A stretch of 64,000 nt of DNA. Source: VBAS01 sp964444975 (GTDB taxonomy: Bacteria; Bacteroidota; Bacteroidia; Chitinophagales; Chitinophagaceae). Positions 17,435 to 25,509 of this stretch are shown piece after piece. The number at the start of each line of letters is the position of its first letter. The stretch's first letter is position 1. Position numbers and translations under genes: made by a program. Location: contig CAYUJD010000004.1 in the NCBI GenBank assembly GCA_964444975.1, forward strand, positions 1 to 64,000, given 5' to 3'. Below the pieces are notes generated by a model. It ran no database searches and was not told the DNA's origin. It saw only the letters and a list, made by a program, of their open reading frames with translations.

Positions 17435-19150
17435 TTAGGGGCCGGGGGCTTTGTATTTCACCTTCCCCCCTACCACTGTCATCACCACTTTTGTTTTCAG
17501 AATATCTTCATCGCTGCAGGTGAGCAGGTTGTTGGAAAGAACAACGAAATCAGCATATTTACCAATTTCCAGTGATCCTTTTTCTTTTTCCCCGAAGGCT
17601 GCAATGGCATTGGCCATAGTGTAGGAATAAATAGCTTCTTCCCTTGTCATTTTCTGTGCCGGATAAAACCCGGTCCCGTCTTTTAGTTTTCTTGTAACCG
17701 AAGCATAAAAGTTGGCAATGGGATCCACATCTTCCACGGGCACATCCGTACCGTTATTTACCAGTACCCCTGCTTTTAAAAATGATTGCCATACGTAGGC
17801 TCCTTCTTCGCTGCGCTTTGCACCCAGGCGCCTGGGCACAAACGGCGCATCGCTGGTACAGTGAATGCCCTGCATGGAAGCAATCACCCTCCATTCGGCA
17901 AATCTTGGAATCTCTGCCGGGTGCACATGCTGTGCATGCTCCACCCGCCAGCGGTGGTCTTTGCTTTTGTCTTTTGCCACCTGCTCTGCAAAAACATTTA
18001 TCACTTCGCGGTTGGCCTTGTCGCCGATGGCATGCACACAAAGCTGCAGGTTGTTTTGCCAGCAGAAATCAGCAATGGCCTTTAGTGAATCAATAGGAAT
18101 CGTATTCTCTCCCACCCAGCCGGCACGATCGCTATAGGGTTCAAGCAACCAGGCGCCGTAAGAACCAAGTGCACCATCGAGTGAAACCTTAACCGCCTTC
18201 ACGGTCAAAAAACCATTGCCTTCATTAATAATTGGAAAAACACCGGCCTGCGAACGAAGCGATGCATTGCCCTCCCTCACCATCAACCAGTGGCGTATGT
18301 GCAGCTTACCCTGCTGAGCCAGTTCTTTCATCCACTGCACTTGTGTAAATGAAGAGCCGGCATCCTGGAAACTCGTCACTCCTTTTTTCAAACACTCCTC
18401 CTCGGCCAGCCGGATGCTTTCTGCCCAACGGGCTTTTTGCTCTTCTTTACTTTGGCGGTTCACCCACTCACGATAGGCTTTTCCAATTAACCCCTGCGCT
18501 GTTTCGGCAAACACGCCTACTATCACACCGTTCTTATCTTTTACGATTTCACCACCTGCAGGATTTGAAGTTGATGAAGTAATCCCCGCCAGTTGCATTG
18601 CTTTTGCATTTACATAACTGCTGTGCCCGCTGGCATGCGACAGCATCACCGGGTTATCGGGAGAAATTTTGTCCAGCTCCTCATGATAGGGATAACCGAG
18701 ATAATTTTTTGCAGGCGCAGGGTTCCATTTTTCCTGGTGCCAGCCGCGGCCGATAATCCATTCGCCGGGCTTTGCCTTCTTTACTGCATCGGCCACCATC
18801 GCTACTATTTCATCCCAGTTTTTTACATGCATCAGGTTCAGGTTTACCAAAGAAGACCCAAGACCGTGAATATGCCCATGCCCTTCGATAAAGCCCGGCA
18901 TTACAAACTGTCCATTGCAGTCAATCACTTCGGTTTTATCGCCGATAAATTTTTTTACATCCGCATTGCTCCCGGTAAAAATTATTTTGCCTCCCTTCAC
19001 AGCCACGGCTTCGGCTTCGGGCTGGTTTTTATTTACCGTAAAAATTTTTGCATTATGCAGCACCAGTTCGGCTGCTTCGTGGTTTTCCGAATTGCAGTTG
19101 AGAAACAAAAAAAATAACGCCGGCAAAAAAGAAATGAATGATTTTTTCAT
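17435..19150 (-). CDS. YtcJ-type amidohydrolase lipoprotein
   Basis: 571 residues from the ATG at 19150, chosen because it opens a lipoprotein-like signal (FLPALFFLFLNCNSE); the frame runs open further upstream into the kinase gene. Amidohydrolase_3 features: 'LHNAKIFTVNK' N-terminal beta-sandwich, PGFIEGHGHIHG with the metal HxH, later CVHAIGDKANR (His), VEHAQHVHP, and NGTDVPVEDVDP (Asp). YtcJ/NfdA-like enzymes hydrolyse N-substituted amides; the substrate here is unknown. It follows the GHMP kinase gene by 17 bp on the same strand and may be part of that operon. Confidence 0.88.
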   Translation of the reverse strand: MKKSFISFLPALFFLFLNCNSENHEAAELVLHNAKIFTVNKNQPEAEAVAVKGGKIIFTGSNADVKKFIGDKTEVIDCNGQFVMPGFIEGHGHIHGLGSSLVNLNLMHVKNWDEIVAMVADAVKKAKPGEWIIGRGWHQEKWNPAPAKNYLGYPYHEELDKISPDNPVMLSHASGHSSYVNAKAMQLAGITSSTSNPAGGEIVKDKNGVIVGVFAETAQGLIGKAYREWVNRQSKEEQKARWAESIRLAEEECLKKGVTSFQDAGSSFTQVQWMKELAQQGKLHIRHWLMVREGNASLRSQAGVFPIINEGNGFLTVKAVKVSLDGALGSYGAWLLEPYSDRAGWVGENTIPIDSLKAIADFCWQNNLQLCVHAIGDKANREVINVFAEQVAKDKSKDHRWRVEHAQHVHPAEIPRFAEWRVIASMQGIHCTSDAPFVPRRLGAKRSEEGAYVWQSFLKAGVLVNNGTDVPVEDVDPIANFYASVTRKLKDGTGFYPAQKMTREEAIYSYTMANAIAAFGEKEKGSLEIGKYADFVVLSNNLLTCSDEDILKTKVVMTVVGGKVKYKAPGP

Positions 19151-19167
19151 GATAACCTGGTTGTTTT

Positions 19168-20526
19168 TTAAAAATGTTGATTCAGCCGCAAAGCTCCGTG
19201 GCTGCTGCCGCTGAATAAAAATAATTTTTGTTTTCGCTTTGCACGGTACCGCCGGTAAATTTCTTTTACCGTTTCTTTTCCCTGCTTTCCATAGCAAAGA
19301 ATGCAGACTGTGCCGCCATTGCCGCCGCCGGTAATGCGGGCACCAAAAACACTGCCTGCAGCGCCGGCATGGCAAACCATTTCTACAATCTCATCAGTAC
19401 ATTCATTGCCCAATCCCACGGAAGAATAACTCCGGTGACTTTGCAGCATCAGTTGCCCCATTTTATCCAATGAAGCCTGCGTATCTGTATGCTCATTGAA
19501 ATTTTTTATTAAATCACTGAAAGCATTTACCCGCTCGTTTTCAAAAACCGGGTGGCTGCTGCACAACAGCGGTTTGTATTTTTTGTGTTCATCAATCCTT
19601 GTGGCTGTATCAATGGAAGTTTTAAACTGTGCAAGAAAATCGCTGCCCGAAATTTCTTCCGGCAAAACGGAGCTGTATTTTTTTATAAAATCTGCAGGGA
19701 AAATATTTGCCAAAAACCCTTTGAAGGGAAGCCGGCTCCAGTCGCCGGAAGTGCGGGCCTGCAAAAGTTCTTTCTCCGTTACGCCTTCATGCATGGCAAT
19801 AATGGAGTACCCCATAAACGCCGCAGCCCGCACATCACTGTAAGAAGCGCCGCTTACGGCATGGCGAATGCCGCTGTCAATACCCATGAATGAAATGTTG
19901 CGGGGAATTTTTATCGGCTCAAGCACCAGGTGCGGCTGGCAGATGAGAGGCAGCAATTTATTTTTTTCACCCAGGTGGGTTGAGAGCTGGTCCATCAGGC
20001 CGCAGGGTGCGCCGGCAACAAGGTTTTCGGCCATTTGGGCCAGCACGGGTAATTCTTCACGGCCAGGTTCCAGGTGATAAAGCCGGTTCAGCGCATTCAT
20101 CACAGCCACTTCCAGTGCGGCAGATGATGACACACCTTTGCCCCACGGCACCGATGACTGAATAAAAACATTGGCGCCGCTGAGTTCAATGTTCTTTTCT
20201 TTTTGCAACACTAAGAAGCAACCAAGTATATACACGGCCCATTCGCCGCCGGCGAAAGACTTAATAAGCCGCCCTGCTTCCGCAAGCTGTTTGTTTTTAA
20301 TAACCGCATAATCAAGTATAAAATCAGAAATATTTTTTTTGGAAAGCTGAGTACGGAAATTAAATACGCCATCGTGCCGCAATTGTACCTGCACAGTAGT
20401 GGTTTGCTTTATGGGCATCTGCAAAAGAAATGAGCCGCTGTAGTCGGCAATGCCGCCCATCACATCCATGCGGCCGGGAGCTGCAGCACAAACAATAGGT
20501 TCGTCATTTGAAAAAAAATCACTCAT
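19168..20526 (-). CDS. GHMP sugar kinase, L-arabinokinase/galactokinase-like
   Basis: 452 residues from ATG 20526, which overlaps the GalT stop as ATGA. The N-terminal sugar motif reads APGRMDVMGGIADYSGS (about 16-32) rather than the galactokinase PGRVNLIGEHTDYN. The 'DVMGGIADYSGS' form is what I know from the kinase domain of plant L-arabinokinases. The GHMP ATP loop is PWGKGVSSSAALEVA (about 120-135) and the C-terminal motif is ARITGGGNGG. It should phosphorylate C1 of galactose or L-arabinose. Context with GalT supports a Leloir-like route sugar to sugar-1-P to UDP-sugar. The exact sugar is an inference. Confidence 0.85.
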   Translation of the reverse strand: MSDFFSNDEPIVCAAAPGRMDVMGGIADYSGSFLLQMPIKQTTTVQVQLRHDGVFNFRTQLSKKNISDFILDYAVIKNKQLAEAGRLIKSFAGGEWAVYILGCFLVLQKEKNIELSGANVFIQSSVPWGKGVSSSAALEVAVMNALNRLYHLEPGREELPVLAQMAENLVAGAPCGLMDQLSTHLGEKNKLLPLICQPHLVLEPIKIPRNISFMGIDSGIRHAVSGASYSDVRAAAFMGYSIIAMHEGVTEKELLQARTSGDWSRLPFKGFLANIFPADFIKKYSSVLPEEISGSDFLAQFKTSIDTATRIDEHKKYKPLLCSSHPVFENERVNAFSDLIKNFNEHTDTQASLDKMGQLMLQSHRSYSSVGLGNECTDEIVEMVCHAGAAGSVFGARITGGGNGGTVCILCYGKQGKETVKEIYRRYRAKRKQKLFLFSGSSHGALRLNQHF

Positions 20527-21563
20527 AATTTTATGCTGCGTAGTTCGGCCGCTTTTTCTTCGGGCATCGTATCGGCCATAAAGGTATCGGCGCCGGTTTC
20601 GGGACCGGCCAGAAATTTCATCAGGCCCGGCTGGCGCAGCGGCGGGCATATAATAAGGTGCATGTGATAGTCCGGGTAATCGTTGCCATCCACCGGCGCC
20701 TGTGCAAATGCCAGGATATAGGGAAAGCTGCTGCGAAAATTGGCATCAAACTTTTTTGTCACCCTCTGAAATACTTCAGCAAGGTCATACAGTTCATCAT
20801 CGCTCATTGTGACAAGCGTGGCATGCCGGTTTTTCGGAAACACATAAGTTTCGTAAGCAAACCGGGCAAAGAATGGAATGAAAGCAAGGGCGCCTTTATT
20901 TTCCGCAACAATTCGAATCTCATCTTTCTTTTCGGCCTCAATGATGTCGCTGAAAAGATTTCTTCCCTTTTGCTGCTGCCATGCTGCGGCCGCATCCATT
21001 TCTTTTCTGAAAACATTAAACACAAAATCGGCAGCGTAAATCTGGCAATGCGGATGCGGATTGGACACACCGACGATTTCTCCCTTGTTTTCAAAAATCA
21101 AAACCGATTTTATTTTTTCGTGCTGCAGAAAAAAATTCATTTCGCTGCGCAGGGCTTTGAACACACGGGCTACATTATCCGTCGAAATATCATTCAGCGT
21201 CACATGGTGCCGCGGGTCGTAGCACAGCACTTTGGCAATACCGCAGGCCTCGCTTTTTTTATACAGACCATCATGCCAGGTTCTGAACTCACCCGGAATT
21301 TGCGGCGCATTCAATCCTACTACGGGGTGATCGTTTTCAAACACAAAAACATCCTTGTAATCCGGGTTTTGAATTCCGCTGATCCGGGTATTGCGCGGGC
21401 ATAAGTAGCACTTCGGGTCATATTCCGGCGCTGCTATCACTGATTCTTTTTTATCGAAAGTCCATGGCCGTTCGTTGCGGTGCGCTGCATACACCACCCA
21501 TTCGCGGCGCAGCGGGTGCCAGCGTTTTTCCCATTTGCCATATGGAACTGATTGATTCATCAT
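20523..21563 (-). CDS. galT: Galactose-1-phosphate uridylyltransferase family (GalT)
   Basis: 346 residues, HIT-superfamily. Zinc pair CYLCPRNTR (Cys52, Cys55), catalytic HPHxQ as NPHPHCQIYA (about 168; Cys replaces the Gly of E. coli HPHGQ), and the distal ligand motif YPDYHMHLIICPP. It exchanges UMP between UDP-glucose and a sugar-1-phosphate in the cytosol. It overlaps both neighbours by 4 bp (ATGA at 21560-21563 and 20523-20526), so it is the middle gene of a translationally coupled operon. With the neighbouring arabinokinase-like enzyme its acceptor might be arabinose-1-P rather than, or as well as, galactose-1-P. Confidence 0.9.
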   Translation of the reverse strand: MMNQSVPYGKWEKRWHPLRREWVVYAAHRNERPWTFDKKESVIAAPEYDPKCYLCPRNTRISGIQNPDYKDVFVFENDHPVVGLNAPQIPGEFRTWHDGLYKKSEACGIAKVLCYDPRHHVTLNDISTDNVARVFKALRSEMNFFLQHEKIKSVLIFENKGEIVGVSNPHPHCQIYAADFVFNVFRKEMDAAAAWQQQKGRNLFSDIIEAEKKDEIRIVAENKGALAFIPFFARFAYETYVFPKNRHATLVTMSDDELYDLAEVFQRVTKKFDANFRSSFPYILAFAQAPVDGNDYPDYHMHLIICPPLRQPGLMKFLAGPETGADTFMADTMPEEKAAELRSIKL

Positions 21564-23047
21564 AGGGCGTATTCATTTAAAAATTTTTTCCACCTGTCGT
21601 ACGCAGCCCGGTAAATCTCCTGTTCATTTTTTCCGGGTTCAAAACTGCTGATCCTTTCCATGGAAGAATATGCTTCTGAAAAATTTTTATAGATGCCTGC
21701 GCCGATACCGGCTCCTCTTGCAGCGCCGGTGGCGCCATCGGTATTGTAAAGCTCCAGGCGACAACCGGTAGTGTTTACAAAAGCATGACTGAACACATCG
21801 CTCAAAAACATGTTGGCATGCCCGGCCCGCACGGTTTTTATTTCCATGCCCATACTTTTCATTACTTCCACACCGTAGTGCAGGGCAAACACGATGCCTT
21901 CCTGTGCAGCACGGGCAATATGCCCGCGGTGATGCCGGTTAAACTGCAAGCCTTTCAGCAATGCGCCGATGTCTTTATTCTGCAGCACACGTTCGGCACC
22001 GTTTCCAAAGGGATAAAAAAACAATCCATCCGAACCCGCAGCCACCTGCGAAGCTTCGCTGTTCATCTGCGCATACGACGCATCGCCAAAAAAATTTTTG
22101 CGCAGCCAGCTGTTCAATATGCCCGTTCCGTTTACACAAAGCAACACACCATAGCGTGGTTTTTTAGCTGTGTGATTGACATGAACAAAAGTATTGACCC
22201 TCGACTGTGTATCGTAATCCGGTTTATCAATAATGCCATACACTACTCCCGATGTACCGGCCGTGGCGGCAATCTCACCGGGCTGCAGCACATTCAGCGA
22301 AAAAGCATTGTTGGGCTGATCGCCGGCGCGGTAACAAACCGGGATGCCGGCTTTTAATTTTAATTGGCCAGCGGCAGAGGCTGATAATTTTCCCTGTTCA
22401 CCAAAAGTGGGAACAATTGGCGACAGCAAATCCTCATCAATGCCATAATATTCCAGTAAGTCATCAGCTATTTTTTCTTTTTTAAAATTCCACATGATCC
22501 CCTCGCTCAGCCCCGATACTGTAGTAGCGGCATCACCTGTAAGCTTCATGGCAATATAATCGCCCGGCAGCATCACTTTATAAATTTTGCTGTACAGCCC
22601 CGGTTCATTTTTTTTAACCCAGCGCAGTTTGGAGGCGGTAAAATTGCCGGGTGAATTGAGAAAATTTTTCAGGCAATATTTTTCACCCAAATCACGAAAA
22701 GCCTTATCCCCTGTTTTCACGGCACGGCTGTCGCACCAGATGATGGAGGGCCGCAGGGGTTGCAGATTTTTATCCACGCAAACCAACCCATGCATCTGGT
22801 AAGCGATGCCAATGGCAGCCACCTCATCAGCACTGAAAGAGATTTGCTGATACAGTTTATTCATTGCATGCAGCAGCTCACTCCACCACATTTCCGGGTC
22901 CTGTTCGGCAAAGCCGGGCTGCAGCGAAAGCATCGGCATTTCCGACGAGGGTGAAAAAGCCGAAGCCACGCATTTACCGGATTCCACGGCGAGCAATGAT
23001 GCTTTTACTGAAGAGGAACCAACATCAAACCCGAGCAGGTATTTCAC
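21560..23047 (-). CDS. xylB: Xylulokinase-type FGGY carbohydrate kinase
   Basis: 495 residues. N-terminal FGGY domain with LLGFDVGSSSVKASL (phosphate-binding loop) and the xylulokinase-like YQMHGLV and WCDSRA segments. The C-terminal domain has AGDQPNNAFSL, TAGTSGVVYG and the adenosine motif AGHANMFLSDVF. It probably phosphorylates D-xylulose and feeds the pentose phosphate pathway. First gene of the coupled cluster; the 4-bp overlap with galT implies co-regulation. No classical operator was recognised upstream. Confidence 0.85.
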   Translation of the reverse strand: MKYLLGFDVGSSSVKASLLAVESGKCVASAFSPSSEMPMLSLQPGFAEQDPEMWWSELLHAMNKLYQQISFSADEVAAIGIAYQMHGLVCVDKNLQPLRPSIIWCDSRAVKTGDKAFRDLGEKYCLKNFLNSPGNFTASKLRWVKKNEPGLYSKIYKVMLPGDYIAMKLTGDAATTVSGLSEGIMWNFKKEKIADDLLEYYGIDEDLLSPIVPTFGEQGKLSASAAGQLKLKAGIPVCYRAGDQPNNAFSLNVLQPGEIAATAGTSGVVYGIIDKPDYDTQSRVNTFVHVNHTAKKPRYGVLLCVNGTGILNSWLRKNFFGDASYAQMNSEASQVAAGSDGLFFYPFGNGAERVLQNKDIGALLKGLQFNRHHRGHIARAAQEGIVFALHYGVEVMKSMGMEIKTVRAGHANMFLSDVFSHAFVNTTGCRLELYNTDGATGAARGAGIGAGIYKNFSEAYSSMERISSFEPGKNEQEIYRAAYDRWKKFLNEYAL

Positions 23048-23223
23048 TTTTTACTGAGTTTTATTTTGCGGCACAATATACAACCTCCTTCAATATGTAC
23101 ACTTATCGCCATGCAATCGAAACAGGAAATGAAGATTTTCAAGGAGGGTGAAAACAGGCCGGTTGATTTGCAGCCGACAGTTTTTAAAAAGAAAACAACT
23201 GAACTTGCGGGTAAATTAAAAAA

Positions 23224-23565
23224 ATGTACGAGCATAAATCGCAGCCACTGGCTCCGCTAAAAATGTTTTGCCGCCGGTTTTTCAGCAATCTTGTAGTGGC
23301 AATTTTTGTATTACTGGTTTGCCTGCTTCTGGGCACCCTGGGTTATCACTACTCGGCCAATATTGCGTGGCTGGATGCGCTGCACAATGCGGCAATGATT
23401 TTAAGCGGTATGGGGCCGGTAATAGAAATCACAACTGTTTCGGGAAAATGGTTTTCCTCTTTTTATGCCATGTTCAGCGGCGTGGTGTTCATCACCAATA
23501 TCGGACTGATCCTGGCGCCGGCCATTCATCGCCTGTTTCACCGGCTGCATCTTGAGGAAGAATAA
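23224..23565 (+). CDS. Small two-helix membrane protein, possibly ion-channel-like
   Basis: 113 residues: polar N-terminus MYEHKSQPLAPLKMF, a membrane helix (about 22-41), a re-entrant-looking segment ALHNAAMILSGMGPV, and a second helix (about 76-98) with a His/Leu-rich tail. The layout TM-loop-TM with 'GMGP' in the pore position recalls minimal two-TM channels, but the K+ filter TVGYG is absent. ATG 23224 is kept because the QPLAP segment looks conserved rather than accidental; ATG 23263 is the alternative. Function unknown. Confidence 0.7.
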   Translation: MYEHKSQPLAPLKMFCRRFFSNLVVAIFVLLVCLLLGTLGYHYSANIAWLDALHNAAMILSGMGPVIEITTVSGKWFSSFYAMFSGVVFITNIGLILAPAIHRLFHRLHLEEE

Positions 23566-23568
23566 GCT

Positions 23569-25509
23569 TCAGAAAGGTTTTTTCTCTTCTTCGGCTGTTT
23601 TTACAAAAACCAGCTTGTTGCGGTCAGCCTTGTAAACGGCATCGTAAAACTTTACCATCTCTGCATAATCCGTTTTCGGAAAACGACCGCTGTACTGCTC
23701 CATGTTGCGGGTGTAGATGATTTTGTTCTGCTCCAGCTTTACCGTGGACTTATATTTGCCAAATTTGCTTTCAATCACTGCATCCTGCAGCGTGGATTCG
23801 GGTTTGTAGCCCGCCGGAATTTCGATTTCTATATTATCGGTGTCGGTGTATTCAATTCCCAGTTCAATATCATATTTCCGCTCTTCATCCGTCTTCAGCT
23901 TGCGGTGCGAACGGGTCATAATGTTTGGTACGATGAACAATCTTTTGCCGCTGATGGTGGCATAGCGGTCCACGGTTACGGAAAGTTTTTCCTCAATCAC
24001 CGGCAGGGTACCTTTGTTTTCCTTATAATCAAAACTATTAACGGTGTAGGTTGCAAATTCCAGTTCTTCATCCAGGTATTCTTTCACTTTGTCTTTGGAG
24101 AGGTGATTGATGAGCATGTGCAGGTCGTCCTGCTGCATCCCGGAATATTTTGTTTTGATTTCAGCCACCAGCATGCCCCCGGCATCCATTTTAGCATGGA
24201 TGGTACGCTGCTGCAGGTTATCTTTCAGGCCGTATTTGGGCGTGCGGACCAGTTTGCCGCCGTTTTCATCAATCAGCAAAGCATGACGGTCATCGGTGAA
24301 ATCGCCCAGGTAACCCGAAGGCATCGTCTGGCTGGTGCATTCCAGCCAAACGGTATCTGTTTTATTCACTACTGCGCAAAGAATGACATGATTAAATTGT
24401 GATGAAGGGAATTCAGTTTCCAGGTTAGGAATATTGCGGCCGGCGCTGATTACAGTATAATAAGATTGAATCCCCGCTTCTTTCAGAATACTGTACATAT
24501 AATTTGAAAGAGCTTTGCAATCGCCATAACCTTTGGTGGCTACATATTTTGCATCGAAAGGCTGCCATCCGCCGATGCCCAGCTGGATGCTCACATACCG
24601 GGTATTTTTCTGCATATACTCATACAACGCCCTGATTTTTTCCCGGGGGTCAGAAATGCCGTCGGCAATTTCATGCACTTTCTGTTTGATGTTCGGCGGC
24701 AATTCATCACGCCCTTGCTTTAGTGTGTAGATGAATTTTCCGAAATCCTGCCAGCTCTGCATGTTTCCTTTATAATCCTGCATTTCAAATTCTGTCGGGC
24801 CCAGCATCAGGTATGTGGTAAGATAACGGAATGGCGGTGAGAAAGTTTCTTTAATTATGGCCGGCATATCTTTCACTTCCCACACTGTTCTTTTTTTATC
24901 TGCCGTCTGTTCAGTCACCGGCTGACCGTTATAGCCAAACATTTTAAAGCGAAACTGGTAATTGAGCGGGCATTCAAAAATGAAGCGGCTCTGCTGTACT
25001 GAAAAATATTCATCGGCAGCCGGCAGCCAGTGCGGATAAAACATGGTGCCGTTGTATTTTTCTTCCAGCACATACTCTACGGTATAGGGATAAACTTTAT
25101 AATAAAAATGGTGAAACTTTACCCGGTCGTCTTCCATCAGGCTGATATCGCTGACGCCGCTCATATCCATGATATCTTTATTCTTCAGTTCTTTTATTTT
25201 ATTTCCTGCTGCATCATACAAAACCCCTTCGATGTTTTTAATTTCATAAAAACGATCATAGCGTTCGTAGAAAGCAGCATGCTTGTCGCCGTTTTCATTC
25301 AGGATAGTCAGGGCATATTTATGATAATAAACAGCTTCCCCGGGATTTTTAAGGGTAAAGCGTTCCTCTTCCATCCGCTTTACCACATTGGCATTTTTTT
25401 TCAATGCATCGGGAATATTGGCCACGGCATATTCACCGCCGCCGCTGGCAAACGAAATAGAAAAGAAAAACCCAAAAACGGATAAGGAAATAATTTTTTT
25501 CATAGTCAT
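23569..25509 (-). CDS. DUF3857 / transglutaminase-like exported protein
   Basis: 646 residues with a signal peptide (MKKIISLSVFGFFFSISFASG; ATG at 25503 is an equally good start). A DUF3857 domain occupies about 50-230. A transglutaminase-like domain follows with an apparently intact triad: Cys in GYGDCKALSNYMYS, His in SSQFNHVILCAVV, and Asp/Glu in TVWLECTSQ. The C-terminal part is beta-rich (DUF2569/3858-like). Probably periplasmic; substrate unknown. Its ATG overlaps the stop of the upstream paralogue by ATGA. Confidence 0.87.
   Translation of the reverse strand: MTMKKIISLSVFGFFFSISFASGGGEYAVANIPDALKKNANVVKRMEEERFTLKNPGEAVYYHKYALTILNENGDKHAAFYERYDRFYEIKNIEGVLYDAAGNKIKELKNKDIMDMSGVSDISLMEDDRVKFHHFYYKVYPYTVEYVLEEKYNGTMFYPHWLPAADEYFSVQQSRFIFECPLNYQFRFKMFGYNGQPVTEQTADKKRTVWEVKDMPAIIKETFSPPFRYLTTYLMLGPTEFEMQDYKGNMQSWQDFGKFIYTLKQGRDELPPNIKQKVHEIADGISDPREKIRALYEYMQKNTRYVSIQLGIGGWQPFDAKYVATKGYGDCKALSNYMYSILKEAGIQSYYTVISAGRNIPNLETEFPSSQFNHVILCAVVNKTDTVWLECTSQTMPSGYLGDFTDDRHALLIDENGGKLVRTPKYGLKDNLQQRTIHAKMDAGGMLVAEIKTKYSGMQQDDLHMLINHLSKDKVKEYLDEELEFATYTVNSFDYKENKGTLPVIEEKLSVTVDRYATISGKRLFIVPNIMTRSHRKLKTDEERKYDIELGIEYTDTDNIEIEIPAGYKPESTLQDAVIESKFGKYKSTVKLEQNKIIYTRNMEQYSGRFPKTDYAEMVKFYDAVYKADRNKLVFVKTAEEEKKPF

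Noticed and set aside
23111..23260. 49-codon ORF upstream of the small membrane protein
   Set aside because: It overlaps the better-supported start at 23224 by 37 bp, has no recognisable features, and may be chance.
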